Shown: positions 41,467 through 50,813, counted from the stretch's first letter. The stretch: 64,000 nucleotides of DNA from Phocaeicola fibrisolvens (GCF_025567125.1 NZ_JAOQJI010000017.1:1-64000); one strand, 5' to 3'. Notes: generated from the sequence alone by a model not told the origin. A program made the numbers and translations.

Positions 41467-42993
41467 TTAGCAGAGTGCTTTGTTCAGCATGTAGTATACT
41501 TCGTTCATGCGAAGTTCTTTCTTGAATTCACCGATGGTAGTGTCTTTGTTGATATGTACCATTTCAATACCGGCGATTTCAGCATAGTCTTCCCAGTATT
41601 CTGCAGTCAGGTCGTATGAGAAGCAAGAGTGGTGTGTACCACCAGCCAAGATCCATGCACCCGCACCGATTTCGAAGTTAGGCATCGGTTTCCAAAGAGC
41701 AGAAGCAACCGGCAATTTAGGCAGCGGTTTCGGTTCGATGCATTCTACGTCGTTTACAATCAGACGGAAACGGTTGCCCAGGTCTACTACTGTAGCTGTA
41801 CATCCTGTACCTACCTTAGAAGTGAAGACAAGACGTGCAGTCTGGCTCTTGCGAACGCCGATACCCAGGAAGTGTACTTCCAAGCGAGGTTTCTTGGCAG
41901 CAATCATCGGGCAAACTTCCAGCATGTGGGCCTGCAGGATGGCACTGTTTTCACCGTCGAAGTTCAGTGTGTAGTCTTCCAGGAAAGAGCATCCGTTAGG
42001 CAATCCCTGATTCATTACCCATACAGTACGGTATAAAGCAGCTGATTTCCAGTCGCCTTCTGCTCCGAAACCGTATCCTTCTGCCATCAGTCGCTGAGAA
42101 GCCAAGCCCGGAATCTGGTCGAAGTGGCTGCCGTCTGTCTGACCCAGGTCGTCGAAGTTAGTAGTGAAACCTTTGGCACCTTTTGCTTTCAGAATGGCGC
42201 GGAGAGCCAGTTCAGCTTTGGCAGAGTTCCAGACTTTCTGGTAAGCTTCTGTAGATTTGTCTTCCAGTTCCGCATCGTGGTCGTATTCGCTGAAGTAAGT
42301 TTTTACCAATGCATCTACGTCTTCGTCCTTTACCTCTTTGTGATATTCCATGAGTTCGCTTACCGGGCAGTAGTCTACATGGTATCCCATGCGCTGTTCA
42401 GCTTCCACCTTGTCACCGTCGGTAACGGCTACATTGTTCATCTGGTCGCCGAAGCGGATAATCAGCATATCCTGAGCGTCAGCCCATGCAGCACATACAC
42501 GCATCCAGACAGCAATCTTCTTCTGAGTAGATTCTTCTTTCCAGTAACCTACTACCACTTTGCGACGGATACGCATGCGGGTGCAGATATGACCGAATTC
42601 GCGGTCGCCGTGAGCAGACTGGTTCAGGTTCATGAAATCCATGTCCATTGTGTCCCATGGAATTTCTTTGTTGAACTGAGTGTGCAGGTGGAGCAACGGT
42701 TTTTTCAATTGCTGCAAGCCGTGAATCCACATCTTGGCCGGAGAGAAAGTGTGCATCCAAGTGATGATACCGATACATTTATCGTCGTTGTTGGCTGCTT
42801 TGAATACAGCTTCTACTTCTTTTGAAGAATTGGCTGTTCCTTTATATACCACTTTCACAGGCAGTTTGCCGCTGGCGTTCAAACCTGCTACCATTTCGTT
42901 GCTGTGTGCGTCTACTGCGATGACTGCATCGCCTCCGTAAAGGAGCTGAGCTCCGGTTACGAACCATACTTCATATTGATCAAATGTGTTCAT
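41467..42993 (-). CDS. araA: L-arabinose isomerase
   Basis: AraA converts L-arabinose to L-ribulose. The 508-residue product matches the family length and shows 'YEVWFVTGAQLLYGGDAV', 'GIITWMHTFSPAKMWI', 'LLHLHTQFNKEIPWDTMDMDFMNLNQSAHGDREFG', with the conserved His and Glu residues of the Mn site farther on ('GEGDWKSAAL'-like 'GAEGDWKSAAL' and 'LAGGTHHSCFSYDL'). It lies 41 bp after araD. Confidence 0.97.
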   Translation of the reverse strand: MNTFDQYEVWFVTGAQLLYGGDAVIAVDAHSNEMVAGLNASGKLPVKVVYKGTANSSKEVEAVFKAANNDDKCIGIITWMHTFSPAKMWIHGLQQLKKPLLHLHTQFNKEIPWDTMDMDFMNLNQSAHGDREFGHICTRMRIRRKVVVGYWKEESTQKKIAVWMRVCAAWADAQDMLIIRFGDQMNNVAVTDGDKVEAEQRMGYHVDYCPVSELMEYHKEVKDEDVDALVKTYFSEYDHDAELEDKSTEAYQKVWNSAKAELALRAILKAKGAKGFTTNFDDLGQTDGSHFDQIPGLASQRLMAEGYGFGAEGDWKSAALYRTVWVMNQGLPNGCSFLEDYTLNFDGENSAILQAHMLEVCPMIAAKKPRLEVHFLGIGVRKSQTARLVFTSKVGTGCTATVVDLGNRFRLIVNDVECIEPKPLPKLPVASALWKPMPNFEIGAGAWILAGGTHHSCFSYDLTAEYWEDYAEIAGIEMVHINKDTTIGEFKKELRMNEVYYMLNKALC

Positions 42994-43034
42994 AGTGATT
43001 TTATTTATTATTAATTAATTGGTTGGCTTTGTTG

Positions 43035-43724
43035 TTATTTCTTTTGTCCGTAATAGGCATTCGGACCGTGCTTGCGGCTGAAGTGTTTTTCCACCAACAG
43101 CGGATTCATGGTCAGGTGCGGGTTGATGGCGTAAGCAATGCTGGCCATTTTTGCCACTTGTTCCATGACTACGGCATTGTGTACAGCGTCGTGTGCATCT
43201 TTACCCCATGAGAAAGGTCCGTGATTCTTTACGAGCACTCCCGGAGTATGTACCGGATTCATGCCCTCGAAGCGTTTCACGATGACATTTCCCGTTTCCA
43301 GTTCGTAGGCACCCTTCACTTCTTCTTCTGTCATGTCGGCTGTACAGGGAATAGCCTCGTGGAAATAGTCTGCATGAGTGGTACCGATGTTCGGAATGTC
43401 GCATCCGGCCTGTGCCCAGGCAGTGGCGTAAGTAGAGTGGGTGTGTACCACTCCGCCGATTTCAGGGAAAGCTTTGTAGAGAGCCAGATGAGTAGGGGTG
43501 TCGCTTGAAGGGCGCAAATCGCCTTCTACTACGTTTCCTTCCAAATCGACTACTACCATATCCTCAGCTTTCATTTCATCGTAAGACACTCCGCTAGGTT
43601 TGATGACTACCAGTCCGCTTTCACGATCGATGGCAGATACATTTCCCCACGTAAAAATCACCAGTCCGTGCTTTACCAAATCCAGGTTTGCATGGAAAAC
43701 TTCTTCTTTTAGTGCTTCTAACAT
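43035..43724 (-). CDS. araD: L-ribulose-5-phosphate 4-epimerase
   Basis: AraD makes D-xylulose 5-phosphate from L-ribulose 5-phosphate, handing carbon to tkt and rpiB. The start at 43724 (MLEALKEEVFHANLDLVKHGLVIFTWGNVSAID) is preferred over the longer in-frame start at 43769, which would lie inside araR. The 229-residue class II aldolase-fold protein has 'VIKPSGVSYDEM', 'SSDTPTHLALYKAFPEIGGVVHTHSTYAT', 'GTTHADYFHEAIPCT' and 'NHGPFSWGKDAHDAVHNAVVMEQVAKMA'; the three zinc His residues are in HTHS and the later NHG region. Only 4 bp separate it from araR. Confidence 0.95.
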   Translation of the reverse strand: MLEALKEEVFHANLDLVKHGLVIFTWGNVSAIDRESGLVVIKPSGVSYDEMKAEDMVVVDLEGNVVEGDLRPSSDTPTHLALYKAFPEIGGVVHTHSTYATAWAQAGCDIPNIGTTHADYFHEAIPCTADMTEEEVKGAYELETGNVIVKRFEGMNPVHTPGVLVKNHGPFSWGKDAHDAVHNAVVMEQVAKMASIAYAINPHLTMNPLLVEKHFSRKHGPNAYYGQKK

Positions 43725-43728
43725 GTGA

Positions 43729-44406
43729 TTAAAGTTTAAATTTCGGGTCCTTCTGATAGGCCTTGTCATTGAATTTATAGAGAGAGGCGCCTCTTCTGGA
43801 TCCTGTTTTATCTATTTTATTAGTTTTTTCAATAAATCCCATTTCTGCGATACGTTTGCGGAAATTGCGCTTGTCCATCGGCTCGCTGTAGATGGCTTCA
43901 TACAAGCTTTGCAGCTGGGTCAAGGTGAACAGCTCGGGAAGCAGGTTGAAGCCGATGGGGGCTCTTGATGCCTTCTGGCGCATGATGGCACGTGCTTTCT
44001 CCACCATCTCGTTGTGATCGAAAATAAGTTCGGGAATTTCATTGATGTTTATCCAATGCGCATTGTGTTGCTGCACCAGTTCCCGGTCATATTCGTTGAT
44101 GTTGATAAGCGCATAATAGGCCAGTGAAATTACGCGTTCTCCCGGATCACGGTCTACGGCACCGAATGCCCCAATCTGGTCCATATATACATTCTCCAGA
44201 CCGGTCAGCTCGCTCAGTACCCGTTTGGCCGCATCGTCCGCACTTTCGTTTTCCTGGATGAATCCTCCCATCAGAGACCATTGGCCCATTGCCGGCTCAA
44301 AATTTCGTTTCAGCAGCAATAAGTTCAGTTCTCCTTTTTCGAATCCGAAAATGATGCAGTCGATGCCGACGTAGAATTTGGGATTATGATTATAATAAGT
44401 GGTCAT
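43729..44406 (-). CDS. araR: Nudix-related transcriptional regulator of arabinose use (AraR)
   Basis: The 225-residue protein joins an N-terminal Nudix-like domain ('FYVGIDCIIFGFEKGELNLLLLKRN', 'GQWSLMGGFIQENESADDAAKRVLSELTGL') with a C-terminal winged helix ('FTLTQLQSLYEAIYSEPMDKRNFRKRIAEMGFI', 'RRGASLYKFN'). The Nudix box keeps its glycines and first Glu but has R-V-L-S-E-L where active enzymes have R-E-U-x-E-E, so hydrolase activity is probably lost. This is the NrtR-like layout. A Nudix-type AraR is known in Bacteroides thetaiotaomicron, and location between galM and araD fits. Candidate binding sites lie at 45.6 and 47.6 kb. Confidence 0.88.
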   Translation of the reverse strand: MTTYYNHNPKFYVGIDCIIFGFEKGELNLLLLKRNFEPAMGQWSLMGGFIQENESADDAAKRVLSELTGLENVYMDQIGAFGAVDRDPGERVISLAYYALININEYDRELVQQHNAHWININEIPELIFDHNEMVEKARAIMRQKASRAPIGFNLLPELFTLTQLQSLYEAIYSEPMDKRNFRKRIAEMGFIEKTNKIDKTGSRRGASLYKFNDKAYQKDPKFKL

Positions 44407-44456
44407 TCAATTTTTGACTTTTTGTTCTTTTCAACTAGGTTTCTTGTCGGTTTCTG

Positions 44457-45611
44457 TTATTTCTCCACTGTAAATTTGAAGATGCAGTGACTCTGGTAAG
44501 TTTGTCCTGGAGCCAGAATAACAGAAGGCCATTGTGGCTTGTTGGGGCTGTCGGGATAGTGCTGTGTTTCCAAACAAACGGAAGCCCGTTGCGGATAGGC
44601 AATGCCTTTCTTTCCTTTCACTGTTCCGTCCAGGAAATTTCCTGTATATACCTGTATACCTGGTTCATTGGTGTAGACTTCCAAGCTGATACCTGTGGTT
44701 GGACAAGTCAGTTTGGCAGCCAGCTGGTTGATGTCGCCTTTGGTCTTCAATACCCAGTTATGGTCGAATCCGTTACCGAATTTCACTTGTTCGTTGGTAA
44801 AGTCTGTGACATCTGGACTGATGGTCTTCGGCGTGTTGAAGTCGAACGGAGTATCTTTTACTGCCATCATTTCGCCGGTGGTCATGAAGGTGCTGTCTAC
44901 TGGTGTGATGCTGTCGGAAGCCACATAAAGCACGTGGTCGGTAGCCGGTTTTGAAGGATCACCGCTCAGGTTGAAGTACGAGTGGTTGGTCATGTTGATG
45001 ACAGTCGTCTTGTCGGTAGTGGCATCGTATTGGATATCAATGGCGTTATCAGCTGTCAGAGAATAGGTTACATGAGCCGTTACGTTGCCCGGGAAGTTAT
45101 TGTCTCCATCCGGTGATTTCATGGTCAGCACAAGGGTACTGTCATTGGTTTGATTAGCTTCATATACTTGATATTGCCATCCTGTAGGACCTCCGTGCAG
45201 ACAGTGCCCGAAATTGTTTGTCGGGAGTTGGATTTCTTGTCCGTCAAGAGTGATTTTACCTTTGTTGATTCGGTTGGCATAACGTCCGATGGCTGCACCG
45301 AAATCACTCGGAATATGCTGGTAGTCAGCTATGCTGTCGAAGCCGAGAACCACATCGGTCATCTTGCCGGTTTTGTCGGGAACCATAATGGAAACCAGTC
45401 GACCCCCAAAATTGGTGACACAGACTTCCATCCCCTGATGATTCTTTAAAGTGTAAAGTTTTACAGGTTTTACACTATCTACCAGCGTCTCAAAATTGGC
45501 TGGGTCCAAACCCGATAAGGTCAGTTTGGGAGCTTCTTGTTTTTGACTGCATCCGCAGAAAAAAATTAAAGCAGCACTCATGCCTAGAAGTGATTTCTTC
45601 ATGCTTTTCAT
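44457..45611 (-). CDS. galM: Aldose 1-epimerase, secreted lipoprotein
   Basis: GalM equilibrates the anomers of free sugars. The start at 45611 (MKSMKKSLLGMSAALIFFCGCSQ) gives a lipoprotein signal with the lipidated Cys in 'FCGC'; the longer in-frame start begins at 45653 inside the putative operator and is rejected. The mature part has 'VTNFGGRLVSIMVPDKTGK', 'AAIGRYANRINKGKITLDGQEIQL', 'NNFGHCLHGGPTGWQYQVYEA', 'MTNHSYFNLSGD' and 'YPQRASVCLETQHYPDSPNKPQWPSVIL'. These hold the catalytic His and Glu. A periplasmic or surface mutarotase would feed the next gene's sugar symporter. Confidence 0.93.
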   Translation of the reverse strand: MKSMKKSLLGMSAALIFFCGCSQKQEAPKLTLSGLDPANFETLVDSVKPVKLYTLKNHQGMEVCVTNFGGRLVSIMVPDKTGKMTDVVLGFDSIADYQHIPSDFGAAIGRYANRINKGKITLDGQEIQLPTNNFGHCLHGGPTGWQYQVYEANQTNDSTLVLTMKSPDGDNNFPGNVTAHVTYSLTADNAIDIQYDATTDKTTVINMTNHSYFNLSGDPSKPATDHVLYVASDSITPVDSTFMTTGEMMAVKDTPFDFNTPKTISPDVTDFTNEQVKFGNGFDHNWVLKTKGDINQLAAKLTCPTTGISLEVYTNEPGIQVYTGNFLDGTVKGKKGIAYPQRASVCLETQHYPDSPNKPQWPSVILAPGQTYQSHCIFKFTVEK

Positions 45612-45637
45612 AAATTTATATTTAATATTATTTGTGT

Positions 45638-45654
45638 GGTGTAAAAGTAACACT
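45638..45654 (-). promoter_or_regulatory. Candidate AraR operator upstream of galM
   Basis: The minus strand reads AGTGT-TACTTTT-ACACC, a 17-bp dyad with one mismatch. It matches the two sites upstream of the symporter gene and lies 27 bp before the galM start. Assignment to AraR is by position and recurrence only. Confidence 0.5.
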
Positions 45655-45726
45655 TAAAATGATTGGTTGTTCTTTTTTTCAAATGTTTTTCAACATAGAA
45701 TGCATGTTTTTCGATAGTTTCTATAT

Positions 45727-45773
45727 AAAAAAGGAAGAGGATACGCAATCTTCTGCATACCCTCTTCTATTAT
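45727..45773 (-). terminator. Terminator after the SSS symporter gene
   Basis: A 13-bp stem with two G-U pairs (45755-45767 with 45734-45746) is followed on the minus strand by a T-rich run. It separates the symporter from the galM-araR-araD-araA-araB unit. Confidence 0.7.
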
Positions 45774-45791
45774 AAGTTGTTGTTTTTTGGA

Positions 45792-47537
45792 TTACCAGAA
45801 ATATGCATAGAACAATGCGCACAGTACCACAACGCCCAATGTGGCAATAACATCCCACATATTCCAGCTTTCGCGGATGGCTTTCTTGTAGTCGCCTGTG
45901 AATGTGATGGCGGCAATCTGTTCAGATGTTGGTTTGGCAGTAAACATGGATACCACGTACATCAGAATGACGATGAATACAAGTAACCATACTTCGAAGA
46001 TGAGCCAGTTGGTTTGCCAGAACCAAGAGGTGTATTCCCAGAATGCACCGTCCATGACAGCTTTGCCTGAGTCGGTGATTACATTGGTCAGCAAACGTAC
46101 CATACCGATGAGGAAACCGCCAATAAGGCCCCATTCTCCGGCTTTCGGAGTGATGCGTTTAGAGAAGATACCAAGGGTGAATACGGCTACCATGGCAGGG
46201 GCAATCAAAGACTGGATATCTTGAAGATAAGAATACAGGTTACCCATGTTCATCATGATAGGCATCCAAGCCAATCCTAAGAGTACGACTACGACGGTAG
46301 CAACACGGCCTACCATTACGTAGTGGCTTTCACTCATACCTTTTTTCATCGGTTTGTAGAAGTCTTCTGTAAATAAAGTGGCGCAGCTGTTGAAGAAGGC
46401 AGCCAAAGAAGCTACAAGGGCACAAATGAAACCGATTGTGACGATACCTTTCACACCGGCTGGCAGGATGTTTTTGACCATCATGGCGAAGGCGCCGTCC
46501 GTGTCATGTGTGTTGGTGATGTCCATAACGATGTTGCTGCCGGTCTTTTGAGAGAGTGCGAAAGCTACCATACCCGGAATCAGGAACATGAATACAGGTA
46601 GCAGTTTGAAATAGCCGGCTGCGATTGTACCGCGGCGTGCGCGAGCCATGACTTTGCGGTTGTCTTCTCCTTTGGTTTGTCCGAGTACACGTTGTACGAT
46701 ATGCTGGTCAGTACACCAGTACCAGAAGCCGATGATGGAGGCTCCAAGGAAGACTACGTAGCCAGGGAACTGCGGATACATGGGGTCGGCAGGGTCGGTG
46801 TGGAACATGTGGGTTGTCCCGAAGCCGTCGTGTGCGGCGTTACAAGCGGCCATCATTTGTGACCATCCTTCTGCGATGCTGCCGTCTCCAAGCATATTCA
46901 GACCAAGGAACAAAACGAGGAACGAACCAATAATCAATATCGGGGTTTGGATGGCAGAAAGTGTCATTACACCTTTCATACCACCGAAAACTGTGAATAC
47001 GGCTGTAATGAAAATAAGACCGAGTGCACCCCACCAAAATGGAAGTCCAAGCAAATATTCAAAGAAAATACCACCGGTGAATGCTGTTACGGATACCTTT
47101 GTCAGCACGTAGGCAATCAGAGTGATGATGGACAACCATGAACCAGTGCGCTGGGTATAGCGGAATTTCAGAAAGTCAGGCATGGTGATGATTTTACCCA
47201 TTTTGTTATTTAATAGCTGGTAAAAAGGCACGAACAGCCATCCAAGGATAAGAATCATCCAGCCTTGCATTTCCCAGTGTGCCATTCCTACACCGTCTTT
47301 CGCACCCGTACCAGCCAATCCTACCAGGTGTTCAGAACCGATATTTGCTGCAAAGATGGCGGCACCGATGATATACCAAGGTTCTCCTTTTCCGAAAAGG
47401 TAATCCTGACTGTCTGCACCTTTCATCTTTTCATGGTCCTTTTTAATTGTACGGTAAACAGCCCATACAATAGCCATGACCCCGACTGCGAGAACCAACC
47501 AGTCGAGCCAAATAAATTCAGTTGAATTCCAATTCAT
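45792..47537 (-). CDS. Sodium:solute symporter (SSS family), probably for L-arabinose
   Basis: The 581-residue protein has about 14 membrane segments and SGLT-type motifs: 'YIIGAAIFAANIGSEHLVGLAGTGAKDGVGMAHWEMQGW' near the start, 'MPDFLKFRYTQRTGSWLS', and 'WCTDQHIVQRVLGQTKGEDNRKVMARARRG' in the centre. It resembles vSGLT-like sugar transporters. The arabinose assignment rests on adjacency and shared operator-like sites, not on motif. Confidence 0.9.
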   Translation of the reverse strand: MNWNSTEFIWLDWLVLAVGVMAIVWAVYRTIKKDHEKMKGADSQDYLFGKGEPWYIIGAAIFAANIGSEHLVGLAGTGAKDGVGMAHWEMQGWMILILGWLFVPFYQLLNNKMGKIITMPDFLKFRYTQRTGSWLSIITLIAYVLTKVSVTAFTGGIFFEYLLGLPFWWGALGLIFITAVFTVFGGMKGVMTLSAIQTPILIIGSFLVLFLGLNMLGDGSIAEGWSQMMAACNAAHDGFGTTHMFHTDPADPMYPQFPGYVVFLGASIIGFWYWCTDQHIVQRVLGQTKGEDNRKVMARARRGTIAAGYFKLLPVFMFLIPGMVAFALSQKTGSNIVMDITNTHDTDGAFAMMVKNILPAGVKGIVTIGFICALVASLAAFFNSCATLFTEDFYKPMKKGMSESHYVMVGRVATVVVVLLGLAWMPIMMNMGNLYSYLQDIQSLIAPAMVAVFTLGIFSKRITPKAGEWGLIGGFLIGMVRLLTNVITDSGKAVMDGAFWEYTSWFWQTNWLIFEVWLLVFIVILMYVVSMFTAKPTSEQIAAITFTGDYKKAIRESWNMWDVIATLGVVVLCALFYAYFW

Positions 47538-47612
47538 AATAGTATTATTTAAATGATTTGTGTATTGACTTCGCGGCTATCAAAAGTTTATTTTATTTTG
47601 TTTGTTTTCCAA

Positions 47613-47629
47613 AGTGTATTAGTAACACT
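47613..47629. promoter_or_regulatory. Candidate AraR operator 1 upstream of the symporter gene
   Basis: AGTGT-ATTAGTA-ACACT is a 17-bp dyad with perfect 5-bp arms. It lies just downstream of the -7-like element at 47639-47647 (TAATATTGC on the minus strand, one mismatch to TAnnTTTGC), so a bound repressor would block transcription. Confidence 0.6.
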
Positions 47630-47653
47630 AATTCGACTGCAATATTACGGATA

Positions 47654-47669
47654 AGTGTAAAAATACACT
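47654..47669. promoter_or_regulatory. Candidate AraR operator 2 upstream of the symporter gene
   Basis: AGTGTA-AAAA-TACACT is a perfect palindrome with 6-bp arms and a 4-bp centre. It lies on the upstream side of the same -7-like element, so the promoter is bracketed by two sites. The remaining DNA between the symporter gene and the divergent regulator gene (47670-47860) is AT-rich with no other clear feature. Confidence 0.6.
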
Positions 47670-47860
47670 AATAAAAACTCATGTTTTAGAGCATGTTTCT
47701 TTGCTTTTTCTGTTTGTACTTTGTTTTTAACATTTCGGTAGAGATAAAATGTATAAAGCTTTTGAGGCTTTTTACAGTTTCATTCGTATGATAATGTTTG
47801 AAGAATGGATGAGTAGAATGAAAACTGGTAGTTTTTGTAGAAATGTATTTTGAGTCTCTT

Positions 47861-47892
47861 TTTGAAATATAGACAGAATCTGTGTATTTTTG
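47861..47892 (+). promoter_or_regulatory. Promoter of the PUL regulator gene
   Basis: TTTG (47861-47864), a 20-bp spacer and TATTTTTG (47885-47892) form an exact Bacteroidetes promoter, 24 bp before the ATG. Confidence 0.75.
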
Positions 47893-47915
47893 TTTGTAAA
47901 AATGAATTTTAGTTT

Positions 47916-50813
47916 ATGGCAATGAAGTCTTTTTTGAAATATATCATTATTTTTTTGTGGTTCTGTTTATGGAATGTGCAAGCAGATGCTGAATCATCTG
48001 TCATTCGTAATTTGTCTGTTTCAGATGGACTTTCGGATTTGGTGGTTAATGTGATTTACAAGGATTCGAAGGGATATGTTTGGATGGGAACGAATACTTC
48101 AGTGGAACGTTTTGACGGAATACGATTGGAGCATTATATGGTGGAAGGTCGTAATGAGAATTTAAAGCGTGTGTATGCACTTGCCGAAATGCCTGGAGAT
48201 GAAATGTGGGTCGGTACGGGAATGGGGGTATGTCGTTTGCGTTTAGGTCAGGATAGATTGGAGCGATTGGCACCAGAAATGATTACGAGTGGGGTGCACG
48301 TATTTTGTCGAGTAGGTGAAGTGCTTTATATTGGTACTGAAAAAGGGTTGTATGTCTATCAGAATGGAGTCTTTACACATTTGCTGGTTGATAAGAATGT
48401 TTTTTCAAGTGCAAATTATGTAACAGGAATTGTAAAAGGAAATAAAGATGAATTGTGGCTTTCGACCATGGGTGGACTGAAGTTACTTTATATGACTGAC
48501 CGGAAGATTGTTTCATTCTCAGATAAATTAGGTAAAAACGGACAAAATCTTTCGTTCTATAATATAGCATGTATTAATCGAAAAGTCTATTTAGGTTCGA
48601 TGACAGATGGTTTGATAGTCTTTGATTCTGTACAGAAACAGTTTGCACATTATGTGGATGTCGGGTGCGGAGTTATTTCTTCTTTATCTACAGATGGGAA
48701 AGATTTGCTTTATGTAGGTACGGATGGAAATGGAGTACATTTTATTTCGGTCAGCAAATGTAGGATTGTTCGTTCATTTCGTCATGACCGTGATACAGAC
48801 GGTTGCATTCGTTCCAATTCAGTATATTCTGTATTAGTGGATAAGGATGGGGTTATTTGGATTGGTTTTTATCAATTGGGAGTGGATTATACTTTGTATC
48901 AAAGCGATTTATTCTCTACCTATAAATACAAATCTTTGTTCGATTCCAGGGATATGGCTGTAAGAACTATTGCTTTTCATGGAAAACAGAAATTGATAGG
49001 TTCTCGTGATGGATTTGTGTTTATAGATGAGGCCAATGAACAGTTTCAAAGTTATAAGATTCCTCGGTTGCGTGCTTCAATTATCGTATCTAGCTGTTAC
49101 TTCCAGGGAGAATATTATATTGGAACGTATGGTGGTGGAATGTATGTGTTGAATCCGGTAACATTGGAACTACGTGATTTCTGCCCGGATGTGGCCGATC
49201 CATTCTTACATGGTCATATTTTTAGTATTCGTCCTGATAATCAGAATAATTTGTGGATTGGAACCTCTTCCGGGCTTTATTGTTTCCATAATGGGAAAGT
49301 AATGCATCATTATACAAGTGGAGATTCTAAACTTCCAGAAGGAAATGTATATGAAATTTATTTTGATTCTTCTCACAAAGGATGGATTTGTACGGAAACA
49401 GGTATTTGTATTTGGGATCCTTCTTCTGAGAGTTTGAAAAATGATGTTTTTCCGGAAGGATTTGTCAACAAGGAAAAAATTCGAATGATTTACGAAACGT
49501 CTGATCATGAGTTGTATTTTTTGCCGGACAAAGGTGATCTATTTGTTTCTGATTTAACGATGACTCAATTTAGGAGGGTTACATCTGGTACCTTATTGGA
49601 AAGGAAATCTTTGATGGCTGTGATTGAAGATTCGGAGAATTGGTTATGGTTGTCCACCAATAAGGGTATGTATAGGTTTGACAGAAAGAATCGCGTTGTC
49701 CCATATAATTTCATGGATGGTATCCCAAGTCTGATTTTTATTAATTGCATTCCTATAAAAGATGAAAAGGGAAATTTATGGTTCGGTAATTCTAAGGGAT
49801 TGGTATGTTTAAATGGAGAAGAGATGAATCTCTTGTCTAGACGTTTTTATACGATTGCTCTTTCAGATGTACTAGTGAATGGAAAAAGTGTACAGCAACG
49901 GATTTCTGGTAAAGCCGGTCATTATTTTTTGTCGTTGGACGATAGTCAGAAAAGTGTGACTATTCAGTTTTCCGCATTGACATATAGTGATCCTAATAGT
50001 TTGATGTATGAATATCAGCTAGACGAGGATGGAGAATGGATTTCCTTGATGGGAAAATCAGAGGTCTCTTTATATGATTTGCCCTATGGCACTACATATT
50101 TTAAAGTTCGTCAGATTGGATATCCGGATTCTGCTATGATACTAGAGATTAATATACCGAATCATTCTTGGATAAAAATTCTATATACGTTATTGGTGTT
50201 GGGAATATTAGTATGTGGAATCTATACTTTTCGACGTCGGTTGTTGCAGAGTGTGTTACGTGTTCTACGTAAATTAAACGATTCGGAAGATAGAGATATA
50301 CCAGAGATGGAGAAGAAAGTTGAAAATGATATTACTCGGAAGGAGGTCTTGTCTTTAGAAGGTATTTCTCATGAGGTGGAGTCGGGAACTGAAAAGAAGA
50401 TATTAGCCCATACTGATGACAAATATCGTACAAACAAGGTGAGCCCAGAAGAATGCAAACGTCTTTATCGTCTATTGGATCAGGAGATGAAACGAAATAA
50501 GCCTTATCGTAATCCGAATCTAAAAGTTGCAGAACTGGCCTCTTTGATTGGTACTACTTCTCATTCTCTTTCGTACCTGTTTAATCAATATTTGGAGAAA
50601 AATTATTATGACTACATTAATGAATATCGGGTAGAAGAGTTCAAAGCACTTATTTTAAAGGAAGAATATGCAAAATATACCCTAACCGCGTTAGCAGAAC
50701 TTTGTGGTTTTAGTTCGCGTGCATCTTTCTTCCGTTCATTCAAGAAAGTTACAGGTATAACTCCTAATGAATACATTAAACAGGTTTCCGGGGAACGCCG
50801 TTCGGTAGATTAA
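47916..50813 (+). CDS. Membrane-tethered sensor-regulator: beta-propeller, Y_Y_Y and AraC HTH, no kinase
   Basis: The 965-residue product has a signal peptide (residues 1-25). About 14 Reg_prop-type blades follow ('GLSDLVVNVIYKDSKGYVWMGTNTSVERFDG' is the first), then a Y_Y_Y domain near 690-745 ('MYEYQLDEDGEWISL', 'LPYGTTYFKVRQIG'), one membrane helix ('ILYTLLVLGILVCGIYTF', about 758-775), a 75-residue charged linker and a C-terminal AraC/HTH_18 domain (about 860-958; 'CGFSSRASFFRSFKKVTGITPNEYI'). Hybrid two-component PUL regulators have the same ends but with kinase and receiver domains between; these are missing here. It probably senses the PUL glycan fragment in the periplasm and acts on DNA from the membrane. 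Confidence 0.88.
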   Translation: MAMKSFLKYIIIFLWFCLWNVQADAESSVIRNLSVSDGLSDLVVNVIYKDSKGYVWMGTNTSVERFDGIRLEHYMVEGRNENLKRVYALAEMPGDEMWVGTGMGVCRLRLGQDRLERLAPEMITSGVHVFCRVGEVLYIGTEKGLYVYQNGVFTHLLVDKNVFSSANYVTGIVKGNKDELWLSTMGGLKLLYMTDRKIVSFSDKLGKNGQNLSFYNIACINRKVYLGSMTDGLIVFDSVQKQFAHYVDVGCGVISSLSTDGKDLLYVGTDGNGVHFISVSKCRIVRSFRHDRDTDGCIRSNSVYSVLVDKDGVIWIGFYQLGVDYTLYQSDLFSTYKYKSLFDSRDMAVRTIAFHGKQKLIGSRDGFVFIDEANEQFQSYKIPRLRASIIVSSCYFQGEYYIGTYGGGMYVLNPVTLELRDFCPDVADPFLHGHIFSIRPDNQNNLWIGTSSGLYCFHNGKVMHHYTSGDSKLPEGNVYEIYFDSSHKGWICTETGICIWDPSSESLKNDVFPEGFVNKEKIRMIYETSDHELYFLPDKGDLFVSDLTMTQFRRVTSGTLLERKSLMAVIEDSENWLWLSTNKGMYRFDRKNRVVPYNFMDGIPSLIFINCIPIKDEKGNLWFGNSKGLVCLNGEEMNLLSRRFYTIALSDVLVNGKSVQQRISGKAGHYFLSLDDSQKSVTIQFSALTYSDPNSLMYEYQLDEDGEWISLMGKSEVSLYDLPYGTTYFKVRQIGYPDSAMILEINIPNHSWIKILYTLLVLGILVCGIYTFRRRLLQSVLRVLRKLNDSEDRDIPEMEKKVENDITRKEVLSLEGISHEVESGTEKKILAHTDDKYRTNKVSPEECKRLYRLLDQEMKRNKPYRNPNLKVAELASLIGTTSHSLSYLFNQYLEKNYYDYINEYRVEEFKALILKEEYAKYTLTALAELCGFSSRASFFRSFKKVTGITPNEYIKQVSGERRSVD

